Below, in pieces: positions 1-12,241 of a DNA stretch of 64,000 nt. The stretch lies in contig JAILWY010000001.1 in the NCBI GenBank assembly GCA_022113835.1, positions 1,984,001 through 2,048,000 on the forward strand, given 5' to 3'. This DNA comes from Atopsyche davidsoni. Its lineage: Eukaryota; Arthropoda; Insecta; Trichoptera; Hydrobiosidae. The translations under genes were made by a program, and so were the position numbers. Position 1 is the stretch's first letter. Every line of letters starts with the position of its first letter. A model generated the notes under the pieces. The model was not told where the DNA came from, ran no database searches, and saw only the letters and a program-made list of their open reading frames with translations.

Positions 1-2183
1 AGTAATCGATGGAACTCCATCATAATATTTTATTCAAAAGAAATATTTTCGGTGACTTTCTAGTTTCTATTCAACTCTAAATTGATTAAAAAGTGGTAAC
101 TGCCCCATCACTAGCGGTGCCTTCCTGGACAACATAACGATGACCCTCTATTCATCCGTCATGTCGCATTTGTTGCGAATTTGTCACAATTTCAGGCGTT
201 TATTTATTTTGTTACAAAAGCACTCCTCGAGGCCCGAACCTGGCATCCGTTTTAACGATTATTAAGAGATGAGGTCCAGACGCGGTTTCACTGATTCAGA
301 TTACAATATTGTCGTCAGTCATATATTGGTTTTAATTTAAGGCTTTACAGCTGTCTAGACATGAAGGCTGTAGCAGCAAATGATCATTTTAATATACAAA
401 TTTGAAAGTATCAAGCAATCATCAATTATAAACAGCCGTTTGGAAATAAATAATATGGTTTATTTGAAATGAAGTAAATTTTTTAAACTAAGGGTCAGGA
501 CACTGCTTTTTTCTAGTTTAAAATATGGAGCAAGGTTTTCGGCTCTTTATCAAATCTCAATTCTATCTTTTTCTTCGGATTCTTTTCCTCAAATGAGGTC
601 AGCGACCATCTTATTGAACGTATCTTTATCTTAAGCCAGTCCTATTAATTCAGCTGTAATCTCGGCTTCCAGTTTATATCGTAAATAGCGTATCCACGTT
701 AACTCTCTCCTTCAAATGCCTATTTTTCTTTGAATTTTTCTCTTGCAGTAGGACAACCACTTGCAGTAGGCTATATTTGTAATTAAAAAATAATAATTCA
801 CTATAAATATATACAAATTTTGGTACATTGCATGTCTTCACCGCACACCATTGCTGAACATAATTTTTTTAATAAATTTGTACCTCTTGTAGTGAAAATG
901 ATTATAGAAGTATGATTGAATTCTTAATTCTGCCATGCTTGGCAGGGCCCGCTTCTGAAGTTGTCCGCAACACTTGACCGTCATCAACTTCAAACTTTTA
1001 AGTATTTCATTGTCCGTAGAAATTAAAACCCTTGGACAACTATAGCTGCTAAATCTCGTCAAAGGCTGAAAATTCGAGAACGATTATATATAAGGACGAA
1101 AAAATTCACTCTGGTGTCACGTTGTTCCAGCTTTCGGTATTTTAAAATTTATTTTATTTTATTAAAGCAGATTTATTTACATAAATGACATAAGCATACA
1201 CACAAAAGACTTCATAGGTGAATAGCAAAAAATAATTGCCAAAAAGATAAGAAGTAACAATCACAGAATCGTAATTTCCTAGCAAATTAGTAAAGTAAAT
1301 TATATATATTTTTTTATAATTGTCCTTGTTTTATCATCTTGTTATAAATGTACATGCCATTCTTTAATTGATATTCTAGAGATAATTTAATTAAAATATA
1401 AAAAATATATACTCTGAGAATCAAAATAAAGTATCATTTGCTCGTCAGTCATGTTTTATATTTATATTTATGTTTTTTGAAATAAATGTGAATGGCATTT
1501 TGTAAAAGTTTTTTTCTTGTGAACTAAAAAATAACTTGCTCTCTAACAAATTTAAAAAAAAGCCTTATCAGAACTAGATTCTTAGGCCATAAGACGGCAT
1601 TTCAAGTAAATGATTATTTCGCCTCATTTAAGACAGTGCACAAATTTTAGTGCAAATTAATTATCTTAGTTTTTTTTGGAGTCAAAATAAAACATAGGAT
1701 ATTTTATTAACTTTTGTTTTATAGTAAAGTTTTATTATGTAAAACAACTGAGGTCAAATTGAAATAGTGCATATTCAATACTAAATACTTAACCGCGTCG
1801 GTGTTGTATCTCTCTGCCCTTGGCGCTCCAAGCTGCCACAGAAGCAAATCGGAAGCACAGAAGTTAAATAATATTTTATAATTATAAATAGGCCATTGTT
1901 AAAAAAGCAAAACAACGTCAGATTAGTAATTACGAGATGCTTGTAACGGAGTTAACTGCTCGGTCCATTGTTTTAAATGCGAAGATATGACAATTAAAAC
2001 GTGGCCACACACGCTTACACCGCCGTAATTAGTTTTCGGATTACTTCGCTTGCGGTTGCGCACTTTGTGATTATAGACGCGATATAACGCAAGATTACCG
2101 ACAATATTTACTTGTAATTATACGAAAATTACGATCTGACGTCACCAACGACACGATTGAAGTGGCGTGGTGATGGGTAAAAC
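1..2183. other. No gene recognised; AT-rich with GC-richer patch 1790-2160
   Basis: No exon with family resemblance is visible on either strand. The patch at about 1790-2160 is less AT-biased and includes the palindrome TGACGTCA (2137-2144), a CRE-type site. It could be a conserved noncoding element, but nothing here proves function. Confidence 0.4.
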
Positions 2184-2815
2184 CGATTTATTATGGTAAT
2201 TATAGATCGGTAATGGGTAGTGGACTAGGAATGTTTGTGCACTGGAAGTACTTCCAGTTGTTTTTGTAGCCTGTTGCACAAAGAGTACCAGATCTAAATA
2301 ACAGTAAAAAAAGGATTATATAATAATGATATTAGGCAGCAGCAATACGCAGACGTAGACATGAATGATCGCAAAGTAGACACGATGGTCATGCTGACTT
2401 AGCTTTGCTTAGTGCCAGAGATTTTATATTTCTCAACCCGAAAAATTATCAGAGTGCTGAAACACTTCGATGGTTTAATTTTCCAGACGTGGGCAAACAG
2501 ATTTACTATGGTAATTATAGATCGGTAATGGAGTAGTGGACTTGGAATGTGTGTGGAGGGAAGTTTACTGGAAGTACCTCCAGGGGTTCTTGCTGTTGTT
2601 TGTGTAGCTTGCTGCAGAAAGAGTATCAGATCTAAATGCCAGTAAGGAAAGGATTATATAATAATGATATTAGGTAGCAGCAATACGCTGACGTAGACAT
2701 GAATAATCGCAAAGTAGCTTTGCTTAGTGCCAGGGATTTTATATTTCTCAACACGAAAAATTATCAGAGTGCTGAAACACTTCGATGGTTTAATTTTCCA
2801 GACGTGTGCAATATA
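2184..2815 (+). repeat. Tandem duplication (about 316 bp) of RTE-tail-type repeat R
   Basis: Two head-to-tail units start at about 2184 and 2500. Each runs from gatttaytatggtaattat through atcggtaatggagtagtgg, cagatctaaat and tagcagcaatacg to ttaattttccagacgt. The same repeat recurs at 20126-20345 (minus), 53757-54310, 58810-59150 and 63776-64000. The open frame at 2699-2890 lies in the second unit. It has no recognisable family, so I do not call it a gene. Confidence 0.75.
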
Positions 2816-4224
2816 TTATGGATCTTTAAAATGCTTCTGGCAGGTGTCCAGCTGCTGCTTGGTGGCGATGGGATCGCTCGATTCCCCTGAATTTGTTGTC
2901 AGCATACGTTGTTAGATTTTGAATTCGCGAATTTAACCGAAGTTTCGTCTTGAGAGACCGTAAACTTTTTTATAAATTAAGTTTATGGAAAACACACATT
3001 TAAATGGACATGTTCAAGTATGCTTTCAGGTATCTGAAATTTTTTAGTGATCATGCATGCAATATTATCGAAATAAATTTAAATATTTATGTATGTAAAT
3101 TTTTAACACAACCTGTATGAGTCCTAAATATGGATTTGTTCTATGAGTTTTAATTACGAAATTTTTAATTGCGTGCAGAATATATACAGGCTGTTGAATG
3201 AAACACAGCTGCTTCAGCTTTCAAGACCTATTCCAAGATTTTTCAGAGTTTTATTGAGCAGTTTTTTTTCATTAAATTTATGATAACAAGATTACTAATT
3301 AGCATCATATTCCATATTCACTTTGATGCTTCTTTCGGCGCGCTGGTCGTGTGTTGACGTTATTTTTGTCCATAATTTGCAGCACAGGGATGCGGCGGAG
3401 GGTGAAGAATGTAAAATTGCCTGAGACCGAGACTCGCTTTCATCCCCTCGAGTTTTTCATTAACTTGTAAGTCCCGTCCCATAAGGGTATGAATTTTTAC
3501 GGAAAGACGCGAGTCGCGGCCGCACCGAGGAAACTTCTTCGTTTTTTTTGGTAACTAGCTGTAATATTAATTTAGAATTTTACAAAGACTTTCAAAGCTC
3601 CTTGTGAGCCGCTAATATGGCTGCATATAAGATCGCAGATTTATTTTAAAGTATTTTCATTTCTAATAAAAAAGTCTTAAAATGATCTCGGTCCTCCCGG
3701 TTTCACAAATTCTCAGATTTTGGAAGTTGCTAAGTCAGGTTTTCAGTTACCACTGAGTCAGACTCAGTGGTAACTGACCACAATTTCTCATTTGAACCTA
3801 AGAGACTCACAGCAACTGCAAAGACAAATATGTGTGTCTATCTGTCTGATACGTTATTATTTATATTCTGTTGTAGATACATAACTTTCATGCAAGGTAG
3901 TTTATTTAGTAAATTTACTTGCACTGATGCCATCTTAATCATATTGGATTTACGATGCATTGGATGGGTTTGTAAGGGTGCATCTGTGTGCTTCCACATT
4001 CCACATCCTCAAATGCTCGTATCGGGGGCGAACAAAACATTTGCCTGGCTGACTGACGGCCGTTGGAGCGGCCAGGGGCGTCCATTGTGAGGGTCTCGGC
4101 TGGCGGAGCAGAATGCCCTGCTGAGCCAGTGAGCTGGTGATCTGCCCGGAACTGCGATGCACTTGGTCAGGGCACCGCCCGAGAGATCTACTAAATCAAA
4201 CTTTAACATTGAAATATTTAAATA
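2816..4224. other. No gene recognised
   Basis: AT-rich sequence with two GC-richer islets (about 3340-3530 and 4015-4190). The islets show open frames on both strands but no domain, splice pattern or codon signal I can trust. Confidence 0.35.
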
Positions 4225-4729
4225 CAGGGTGTCCAAAAAGAGTATCGGGTGAATGTGAATAGTGAGCGTTATTGCGATATGCTGCGAAAAGTTTTGGACC
4301 CAGAGTTGCAGGAGTTTCAAGGTTTCAACTCAAGAACGTGGTTCCAACAAGACACTTGCCATACATCCCTAATAAGGTCATTTCACGTAGAGGTAACATC
4401 AACTTAGCCCTCTTGACTATTTCGTATGGGGATACCTTAAAAGTAGGGTTTATGAGAATAATCCGACGAGCCTAACGGAATTAAAACAAAACATCAGGTC
4501 AGAAATGGCAGCAATATCGAGGGCTATGTGTCAGCGTGTTATCAGCAATCTTCGTTCCAGATTAGAAGAGTGCCAGCTGCGTAATAGTCACCATTTGGAT
4601 AACATTATCATTTAGAAATAATTTTCCATTTTGTATTCTTATAATCAATAATAATAAAAAAGACTTGATTACTAGTAGTTTTTGTTTTACTGAACTAACA
4701 AATACCCGATGCTTTGTTTGGACACCCTG
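4225..4729 (+). mobile_element. Mariner-like (IS630-Tc1) element, internally deleted, copy 1
   Basis: The element is bounded by TA on both sides and has inverted ends CAGGGTGTCCAAA (left) and the complement of GGACACCCTG (right). Inside is the 3' half of a DDxD transposase. RYCDMLRKVLDPELQEF and WFQQDTCHTS carry the second catalytic Asp. LKQNIRSEMAAISRAMCQRV leads to a stop at about 4616. The N-terminal half is missing, and about 30 nt after TCHTS plus the WPPRSPD codons are deleted, so it cannot encode a working enzyme. Confidence 0.85.
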
Positions 4730-5520
4730 TACTAACCTAACCAGTTTTAATTTATTTAAAAAAATAATTTAGGCATATGGTTACAAAAATCCGAATTTTT
4801 TTAGATTTTAACACATTTTGAAAGACACACCTGTCGTAATATTATAATATTTGTAAAATATATTTTTTCAAATGTTTTGTAGGTGCGCCCAGGCCTGTAT
4901 AGACGTCATGCTGCGCCCTGTCCCGTGAATCTGCTAATGGAGACGCCCTGCCTCTTCCACTGATGAGAACTCACCTGATAAATGAAGTGTGATGTGTGCT
5001 AGCCACTTTTAATCAGCACACACAAAAAAAATTGCACCCACATAAAAAAGCGGTCGCTTTTGTTGAGCCTAACACTTCTTTTGCAGAACTATACCACAAT
5101 TTTATTTGATATCTAAACTAAACAAAACCAAATGTAGCGTTTATCTATATACATTAATACAGCAGATACTGACAAGATATTTTTTAGCTGAAAAAAAATA
5201 TTTCTAGTCGCTTCTTTTTTGATGATATCATTATAATATTTGAGATACTTGTGTGCTCGTAACGAAAAACTCATTCAAAAAAGCATTTTAGTGCGTCCCG
5301 GACATTCGTGGCTTACGAATGTGCTTGTTTTATGAGAATATATGAGATAGTCTAAATAATTGTTGGCTTTATGCCAAAACCCACGACACATCACTGCACA
5401 CACACTTAAAAAATTAATTAATTTTTTAAGAGTTCCTGTAATGAATTAAAGATTCACATAATAATTTTTTTTTTGCGTTATTCTGCAATTTTTAACACTA
5501 ATAAGCACTATGAATTTAAC
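4730..5520. other. No gene recognised
   Basis: AT-rich, with one GC-richer islet at 4880-4985. No coding or structural signal seen. Confidence 0.35.
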
Positions 5521-5532
5521 GTAACAGGTTTT

Positions 5533-5718
5533 GTTGAGGGACAAGGCATTTGTTTGGTGAAGATCCATTTTTTATTAATGATATGAAATAACTTTTTATA
5601 ATTACTTCACGTTGAATTTATTTTAACATTTATGCATGACTAGTTTCGACCAAAAGACTTGATCATCATTACTGATATTTTGTTACTAAGCTTAGTGTTA
5701 TTTCATATCATTAATAAA
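5533..5718 (-). mobile_element. Short retroposon family F3 copy a, with hammerhead-like centre
   Basis: The element is flanked by the exact 12-bp direct repeat GTAACAGGTTTT (5521-5532 and 5719-5730). It starts GTTGAGGGACAAGG and carries an inverted repeat, attaatgatatgaaataac at about 5573 against its complement at about 5698. The middle, read on the minus strand, is a degenerate hammerhead-like core. Relatives are at 25778-25941 and 9539-12337. Confidence 0.75.
5628..5676 (-). ncRNA. Hammerhead-ribozyme-like motif (F3a)
   Basis: On the minus strand the order is ATGATGA, a stem closed by GATCAA and TTGGTC, GAAA, palindromic CTAG, TC, then ATGCATAA. The first core base is A where hammerheads have C, and stem I is broken on its 5' side, so this copy is probably inactive. 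Confidence 0.45.
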
Positions 5719-5730
5719 GTAACAGGTTTT

Positions 5731-7639
5731 ATTGTATCTAGAGAAAATAAATAAATTTTTCATGAACTGCTTTGAAACCCATGTTAATCATAATTTTTTT
5801 TAATAGTTTCATTACGTGGTGTTATTAAAACACCATTGAAAAACAGGCACTGAATAGTAACCTCAGTGTTTCCCTATGTAATGGGTCAACACAGATTTTA
5901 AAAAGGCAATAACACACAGCCAATTAAAAACCGTCGATAATTAATGAATCATAAGTCAACCGTCAACCTTTCAATAGAAAGGGTTGCCTCCCTTCCACCC
6001 CCGGAAGAATGCCTCCACGCCGAGCGTGTTCAAGTACACCCAGTCTGGCGGACTAGAAGGCTCTACCACCCTCAGCAGGGAGGGGGTATAAAACGCCAGA
6101 TTAAAATATCATCAGGTTTGATGTATCGGCAGATTGCGTGCACGGATTTCTTGCGGTTTTAAAGCATTTTTTATGGCATTTCCTGAATATTTTCCAGCGC
6201 GTCATGCAGGCGTTAATTAATGTTGATGAAGGCGAAAAATCACGGTGTCTGCGAATGATTTTGTAAAATTCAATAACATTTATCATAAAACCTGCCAATG
6301 ATTTTAAGTGAGATAAATCGGACAATAAATTTTTCAAACAAATAAAAAAACTCTGATACTAATTCTTAATGAGACGAAAAAAGTGTTCATTAAATAATTA
6401 ATGCATATAAAAAAGATCAATAATTCGAAGCAAAACATTATTGGAATACATATAGAATAATTGTGTAATAAATATTTACAAGTAACTAATATTGATTGCT
6501 TGTGTTATTCGATATACTCAGTTTATATACTCATCTTTTTTGAATATAATTAAAACTTATTCATTTACACACATGTCTTCTCATTATCGAGTCAATAGTT
6601 TTCATAGAATATTTATTAAAAATATATAATGTTTTACACTAAATGCAAAACATCCTACGTCGATCGCAACACAAAACAATCGTCTCTTACTTGATATTAA
6701 ATTCATCAAACGCACCATAAAAAATATCAGAAAGCCAAACAAAAACAAAACAGACGCTTCAACACAAATGACAGGATATTAAATTTACGGATTTTGTGAA
6801 ACCTCTTTAAAAATCGATAGCAATAACCCTGAAAATTTGATTATAAAAACGCAGATGCCGCAAGAAAGTCACAGCTATTTTCGTTAAGAAAACCGAAATG
6901 CTTTCAGGAAAAAGAGTAAAATACAGGAAGAGTGACAGGGGAATACCCAAATAAGTAATTCAAACGCACTTTCCTTCAGCACTTTAATGTTACTGTATTT
7001 TTAACTTCCGGATTTAAGCTTCTATAGAGCAATAGTTATTTAATATTACGTTTCCAACAGGCACGTTTATAAACAATGTATACTTATTAAAATTTATAAT
7101 TCGTATATTCAACATAATATTTACACTTTAAGTGTTAATTATATGCTACTTACCTAGTGCAATATAATGATAAATTCAGTTATTAATTTTATATAGGTCC
7201 TATGAGTTTTATGAATTAAAAGAAGCTCACGTGGCAGTTTCCATACATATAAGTATTTAATAAGTGGTTCTATTATAAATGAGATCTACGCTTGGGAACA
7301 AAACATTTTAGTATAAAAGTGCTAATTATGCGGGCAGGTGATTTAATTTCCAAGCTTCGTGACTCGTTTATTTCTATTTCGTTGCAAGAAAACTCACTAT
7401 TCTATTTCACGGGTTATGCGCCTGACTTTGTAGCACAAAAGGTCTTGTACTTTTAATGACACGTAGTTTAGATAAACCGAAGCTCTGAATGACTCAATCA
7501 GAGTTTGCGCGCAGTCCTAACTGTTTTATGGCAGTCATAGTACTATAAGATATAGAGCATACTTCTATAGAGTTTCCAAGACATGTACGGGAAGAAAATT
7601 ACTGTTTCAATAATATTAGTTGAATATATATATGTTACA
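5731..7639. other. No gene recognised
   Basis: AT-rich. A GC-richer islet at 5975-6110 has a short open frame without recognisable homology. Nothing else stands out. Confidence 0.35.
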
Positions 7640-8029
7640 CAGGGTGTCCAAAGAGAGTATCAGGTATTTGTTAGTTCAGTAAAACAAAAACTACTAGTAA
7701 TCATGTATTTTTTTTATTGTCGATTATAAGAATTGTCTGATTATTCTCATAAATCCCACTTTTAAGGTATCTCCAAACGAAATATTCAAGAGGGCTAAGG
7801 TCGGGGCTTCTGGGAGGCCAGTTGATATTACCTCTACGTGAAATGACCTTATTAGGGAATAATTCGCTAACAGCTTCAATTGATTGATTGGATGTATAAC
7901 AAGTGGTCTTGTTGGAACCACGTTTTTGAGTTAAAAACTTGAAACTCCTGCAGGGCCCAAAAGTTTTCGCGGCATATCGCAATAACGGTCACTATTCACA
8001 TTCACCCGATACTCTTTTTGGGCACTCTG
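7640..8029 (-). mobile_element. Mariner-like element, internally deleted, copy 2
   Basis: Inverted ends are CAGGGTGTCCAAAGAGAGTA on the left and the complement of CTTTTTGGGCACTCTG on the right. The minus strand encodes RYCDML-type sequence, then WFQQD, and a readable block SNQSIEAVSELFPNKVISRR then GNINWPPRSPDLSPLEYFVW with SPD as the third catalytic Asp. The C-terminal end present in copy 1 is lost here. The N-terminal half is missing exactly as in copies 1 and 3. Confidence 0.87.
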
Positions 8030-8395
8030 TATATGATGTTGATGTTAAATTATTATTATATGGGGCATTTTTCTTCCCGTTTGGTGACGTGTTGTAGGGG
8101 ACGTATCTGGGGTGGATTATCGGCCGGGAAATTCTCGTTCCACCGCCCCTTGCTCCGTCGCTTCAACCCCCGCCCCCGCTAGTCTCACAAAGGCTGTTTT
8201 AAATATTGTAGAAGCGTCCGATATATGCAAAATTAAATAAATTATTTGTTTTTGATGTATAAAAATGAAAAAAAAAATATTTTTATGCTTCAATATTTAT
8301 AAAAAATCTCACTGCTTTGAAAGAGGTTCTTAAATCTAAACACTATTGTTGTAAGCTCATGCTGTATATTGATTTTGTAACGAGTATGTATAATA
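8030..8395. other. No gene recognised; GC-rich islet 8085-8200
   Basis: A short C-rich and G-rich stretch with no open frame of note lies between two mariner-like copies. Confidence 0.35.
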
Positions 8396-8870
8396 TAGGG
8401 TGTCCAAAAAGAGTATCGGGTATTTGTTTTAGTTACCGTTATTGCGATATGCTGGGAAAATTTTTGTCCCAGAGTTGCAGATTTTTCAAGGTTTCAACTC
8501 AAAAATCAATCAATTAAAGCTGTTAACGAAGTATTTCCTAATAAGGTAATTTAGGCCTCCCAGAAACCCCGACCTTAGCCCTCTTGACTACTTCGTATAG
8601 GGATTCCTTAAAAGTAGGGTTTATGAGAATAATCCGACGAACCTAACGGAATTGAAACAAAACATCAGGTCAGAAATGGCAGCGCAATATCGAGGGCTAT
8701 GTGTCAGCGTGTTATCAGCAATCTTCGTTACAGACTAGAAGAGTGCAATAAGATTGAAATAATTTTCCATTTTATATTCTTATAATCAACAATAAAAAAA
8801 AAGACTTGATTACTACTATTTTTTGTTTTACTGAACTAACAAATACCCGATACTCTGTTTGGACACACTG
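8396..8870 (+). mobile_element. Mariner-like element, internally deleted, copy 3
   Basis: TA flanks both ends. The left end reads TAGGGTGTCCAAAAAGAGTA and the right end is the complement of GGACACACTG. The transposase remnant parallels copy 1 but with different small deletions: WFQQD is gone, while the end from LKQNIRSEMAAQYRGL-type sequence is kept up to EECNKIEI. Confidence 0.83.
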
Positions 8871-9108
8871 TATATTCCCACACTCTAAATACCAGCCTCT
8901 AACATAACAAAAAAGCGATTTTGATAACAAAATATAATATCCAGGCCTCGCTGCGCCCGCCTACATCCCTCGCATAACTCGTCCGTTCTTTATAAGCACC
9001 CTAATGCTAAATGAAACTGCTGCGGTTTCTTCCACAACACACCCCGGGGGTAGGAAAGTCGGTTGTTGGCTGGTGCTTGATGGCCAGCCTGGAGCTCGGC
9101 GGCGCAGG
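8871..9108. other. GC-rich islet without recognisable gene
   Basis: The stretch from 8935 to 9108 is GC-rich and ends at the start of a tandem duplication. No family or splice signal recognised. Confidence 0.3.
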
Positions 9109-9405
9109 CATCATCGTTTGCCGTGAATGGTGATAAGCTCGACCCCTGCCGGAGCCACTTTAGACAGGATAAATAAAAGCTCTACGAAAGCTTCACGTAA
9201 ATTTTTATTACATTGACATTTATCAACTACGAAGGTACGACGAAAATAAAAAAGTTCAAAATACATTTTCATTTTCAATAGTGATATCATTACGTTACGA
9301 TCATTACGTAAATCCCTACAAAGACATTGCAACATTTGATATTGTATTTATAAATATTTAATTTTTTATTTAATAATTAAATCTATGTATTATAGAGTTT
9401 CGATG
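9109..9405 (+). repeat. Tandem duplication, unit 1 (about 295 bp, uninterrupted)
   Basis: Runs from catcatcgtttgccgt to tatagagtttcgatgg. Unit 2 begins at 9411 and is split at 9538/12352 by inserted transposons. Unit 1 shows what the empty site looked like. Confidence 0.8.
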
Positions 9406-9549
9406 GCCAGCCATCATCGTTTGCCGTAAATGGTGATAAGCTCGACCCCTGCCGGAACCACTTTAGACAGGGTGAATAAAAGCTCTACGCAAGCTTTACG
9501 TAAATTTTTATCACTTTTTATTACATTGACATTTATCATATATATATAT

Positions 9550-12151
9550 TAGGGTGTCCCTTAAAATTCAAGTTCAATATTTTTTTACGCGTACCTTCTT
9601 AAAAGTTTAGTAATAATCCTATATTGTCTAGAAAAAAATATTAGTTCGATTTATAAACGATAACCCGTGCCGACTTGCGATTTTAACTTGTCCATACAAG
9701 TTGCGTAAGTACTGCGCTGTGACTTGTAACTGCATGTTTTATTTGTCATTTCATACGTGATTTTTGAGATTAGTAGTGCTCCATTGTTTAGTGCGTTAAC
9801 ATGTCGGTGGAATTACGGAGTGATAAACAAAATAATTTCCTTATCGGTTTGCCTAGATATCAAATAAATGGTGCAAAATTACCATCTAATCGACAAATTC
9901 CCTCGGTCCTATTTTACAATATTCGCGAGGTTAAACTGACTGTTAGTGAAAGTGCAAATCTTGTGATTAGGGAGTGCATCATATATTGGGAAAAAGCAAG
10001 AATTCCAACAAGGGCATATCCTAACTGCGTGAAGAAACTTGTTGATTTATATCATGTTTGGAGAGAGTTGCAAAAAAAATTGTAAGAAAACTCAGGTTAC
10101 GTTCAAGAGCCGTGAGAACAATTTCAAAATTGATCTTGATAATTTGTTTGATATTGCACATGCTGATGCTTTTGAGAGAATGAAAATAGAGTAAGATAAA
10201 TTATTTTTAATGAAACAGAGAGAGCCAGATCGACCAGGATGCTTAGGTGGTGTTGATAAAAAATTGTCGGAAAAAGAAGATAGATCTAAACAACGACGAT
10301 TGGAAGAAGAGGAAAGGGTTGTAAGACAAAGATAACCACTAGCTGCTGAAACTAGAAAATCAAGGGCAGAAGCAATAAAATCTGACTTCTTTGGAAGTAA
10401 TGTACCCGACGTAGTCACAGTCCATTGGGATGGAAAACTATTACCCGGGTTAGATGTACGAAGTTCTAAAGAAGAACGCTTGCCAGTTATTGCTTCGTTT
10501 GACGATAAGGAACAGCTTCTTGCAGTGCCGAAACTAGAACATTCTTCTGAAAAACATCAAGCTAAGGCTGTCTCAACAGCTCTCTTTGACTAGAACCTTC
10601 ACGATAAAGTACAAATAATGTGCTGCGACACAACAGCTTTCAATACTGGCCGTTTCAATGGAGCTTGTGCTATTTTGGAGAAACTTTAGGAAGAGAATTG
10701 CTGCTTTTCGCCTGTCGTCATCATGTTTATGAATTGGTCCTAAAAGCTGTCTTTGAAAGCAAAATTAAGCAAACTACTATGTAGTAGCCCAGATATTCCA
10801 ATGTTTAAAAAGTTCAGAGAAAATTGGAAAAACATCGACGCTAGTAACATTGAACCATCTCTTAATTTCGTAAAACAACGTGTTGCCGAGACAGACATTC
10901 AAGCTTTGTTAATATTTTATAAGGCAGAATTAGACAAAGGTTATGTAAGAGATGACTACCGCGAATTGGTCGAACTGTGCGTAATATTTTTGGGAGGAGA
11001 CACAGAGGAAAAATTAAAACTAAGGCCCCCCGGAGCAATGCATCAGGCTCGCTGGATGGCGAGAGCGATCTATTCTTTAAAAATATGTTCACTTCAGTCA
11101 CAATGCAGAATAACTGCGAAGGACAAAAAGGCTCTACAAGATGTTTGCTTATTTGTCGTGGTGTTGTATGTTAAACCTTGGCTCGAATGTACAGTGGCGA
11201 TCAAAGCACCTAACCAAGATTTGCGCTTCTTGAAGATGTTAAAAGAGTACGAAAAAGTTGACGCAACAATTTCTAATGCTTCTATAAGCAAGTTTAGCCA
11301 TCACTTGTGGTATTTATGTGAAAAGACAGTTATTCTATCACTGTTTGATGATGAAGTTGATAACCAAACTAAAAAGAAAATGATTGCCAACTTCAACCGG
11401 GACAAAACCTCAGATTTTAGCAAACGCTATGACCCGTCAAAGGAAGAACTGCCCCAAAGGTTGTTTGGTAAGTTTAATTGACTTTTTGTGATATATTTAA
11501 ATTGTTGTAGATTTATTTGTTATTTATCTTATTTTCCTTTTTTTTCCAGGTAAAACACTGGATAATTTCGTATCGGAAAAGAGCAAACAATTTTTATCAC
11601 GACTGCAGATCGACGACAGTTTTCTAAAAGAAGATGTATCTTCCTGGAATAATAATGCTGCTTTTCTGGAAGCTAAAAGAAAAATAAGTTATTTGAAGGT
11701 TGTGAATGATACTGCTGAAAGGGCTGTTAAAATGATGCAAGATTTTAACGGACTTATCGCGGCTGAAGAAGAACAAAAACAGTTCTTGCTGCGCTGTGTC
11801 CAGGAACATAGAAAATTGTATCCGGACTGTAAAAAAACAACTCTAAAAAAAAGTTACCCTGGCTGATTGTTATTACTTTATGTTTTTGATTAAAGATTAA
11901 TGTTCATCTAATTGAATTTTTACTATTATTTACTTAATTTATTGCATTTATAATGATTTTATACCAGACCGAAATATCAAGACAAAACACGTTTTTTACT
12001 AAACTTTGAAGCTCGGTCGGCAAGGGTTGCAATTATGCTAGAAAGATGAAATTTTATATTTAAGACTCTTATAGCATTACTAAAAAAAGTAGAGGGTACC
12101 CATTTCGAAATTTGAAAAAAAAAATTTTTTGGTCATATAAGGGACACCCTA
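9550..12151 (+). mobile_element. DNA transposon with 14-bp inverted ends and degenerate transposase gene
   Basis: Terminal inverted repeats TAGGGTGTCCCTTA (9550-9563) and its complement TAAGGGACACCCTA (12138-12151) are perfect over 14 bp. They enclose a single transposase pseudogene. The target is a TA microsatellite, so the target duplication cannot be read. The transposase belongs to a family seen in many invertebrates, with RNase H-like features resembling hAT. The superfamily is uncertain. Confidence 0.85.
9801..11866 (+). pseudogene. Transposase pseudogene with intron (hAT-like DDE type, family uncertain)
   Basis: Reading starts at the ATG at 9801 and the N-terminal 94 codons are open. 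A frameshift at an A-run (about 10075) and in-frame stops at about 10196, 10332, 10591, 10687 and 10741 break the middle. The frame from 10753 to 11467 is open and continues after an 82-nt intron (11468-11549, donor GTAAGT, acceptor ttttccag) to TGA at 11864. Conserved blocks are VHWDGKLLPG and MCCDTTAFNTG (probable first two catalytic Asp), ARWMARAIYSL (like the hAT RW motif) and VVNDTAERAVKMM near the end, a candidate for the catalytic Glu. The long intact 3' part suggests fairly recent death. Confidence 0.75.
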
Positions 12152-12189
12152 ATATATATATATATATATATATATAAACTAAACTTTAG

Positions 12190-12241
12190 TTATGCATCTG
12201 ATGATGACCCAGTGTTTTGGGTCGAAACTAGTAACGCAAAT
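12190..12241 (+). ncRNA. Hammerhead-ribozyme-like motif (F3b)
   Basis: CTGATGA (12198-12204) is followed by one extra T and a perfect six-pair stem GACCCA/TGGGTC with loop GTGTTT. Then come GAAA (12224-12227), palindromic CTAG and TA. Upstream is TTATGCAT, which pairs with the ATGCATAA found after the core in copy F3a, so an intact stem I existed in the family. Here the 3' side has decayed to CGCAAATAA. The extra base after the last core A departs from the textbook motif. Confidence 0.55.
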
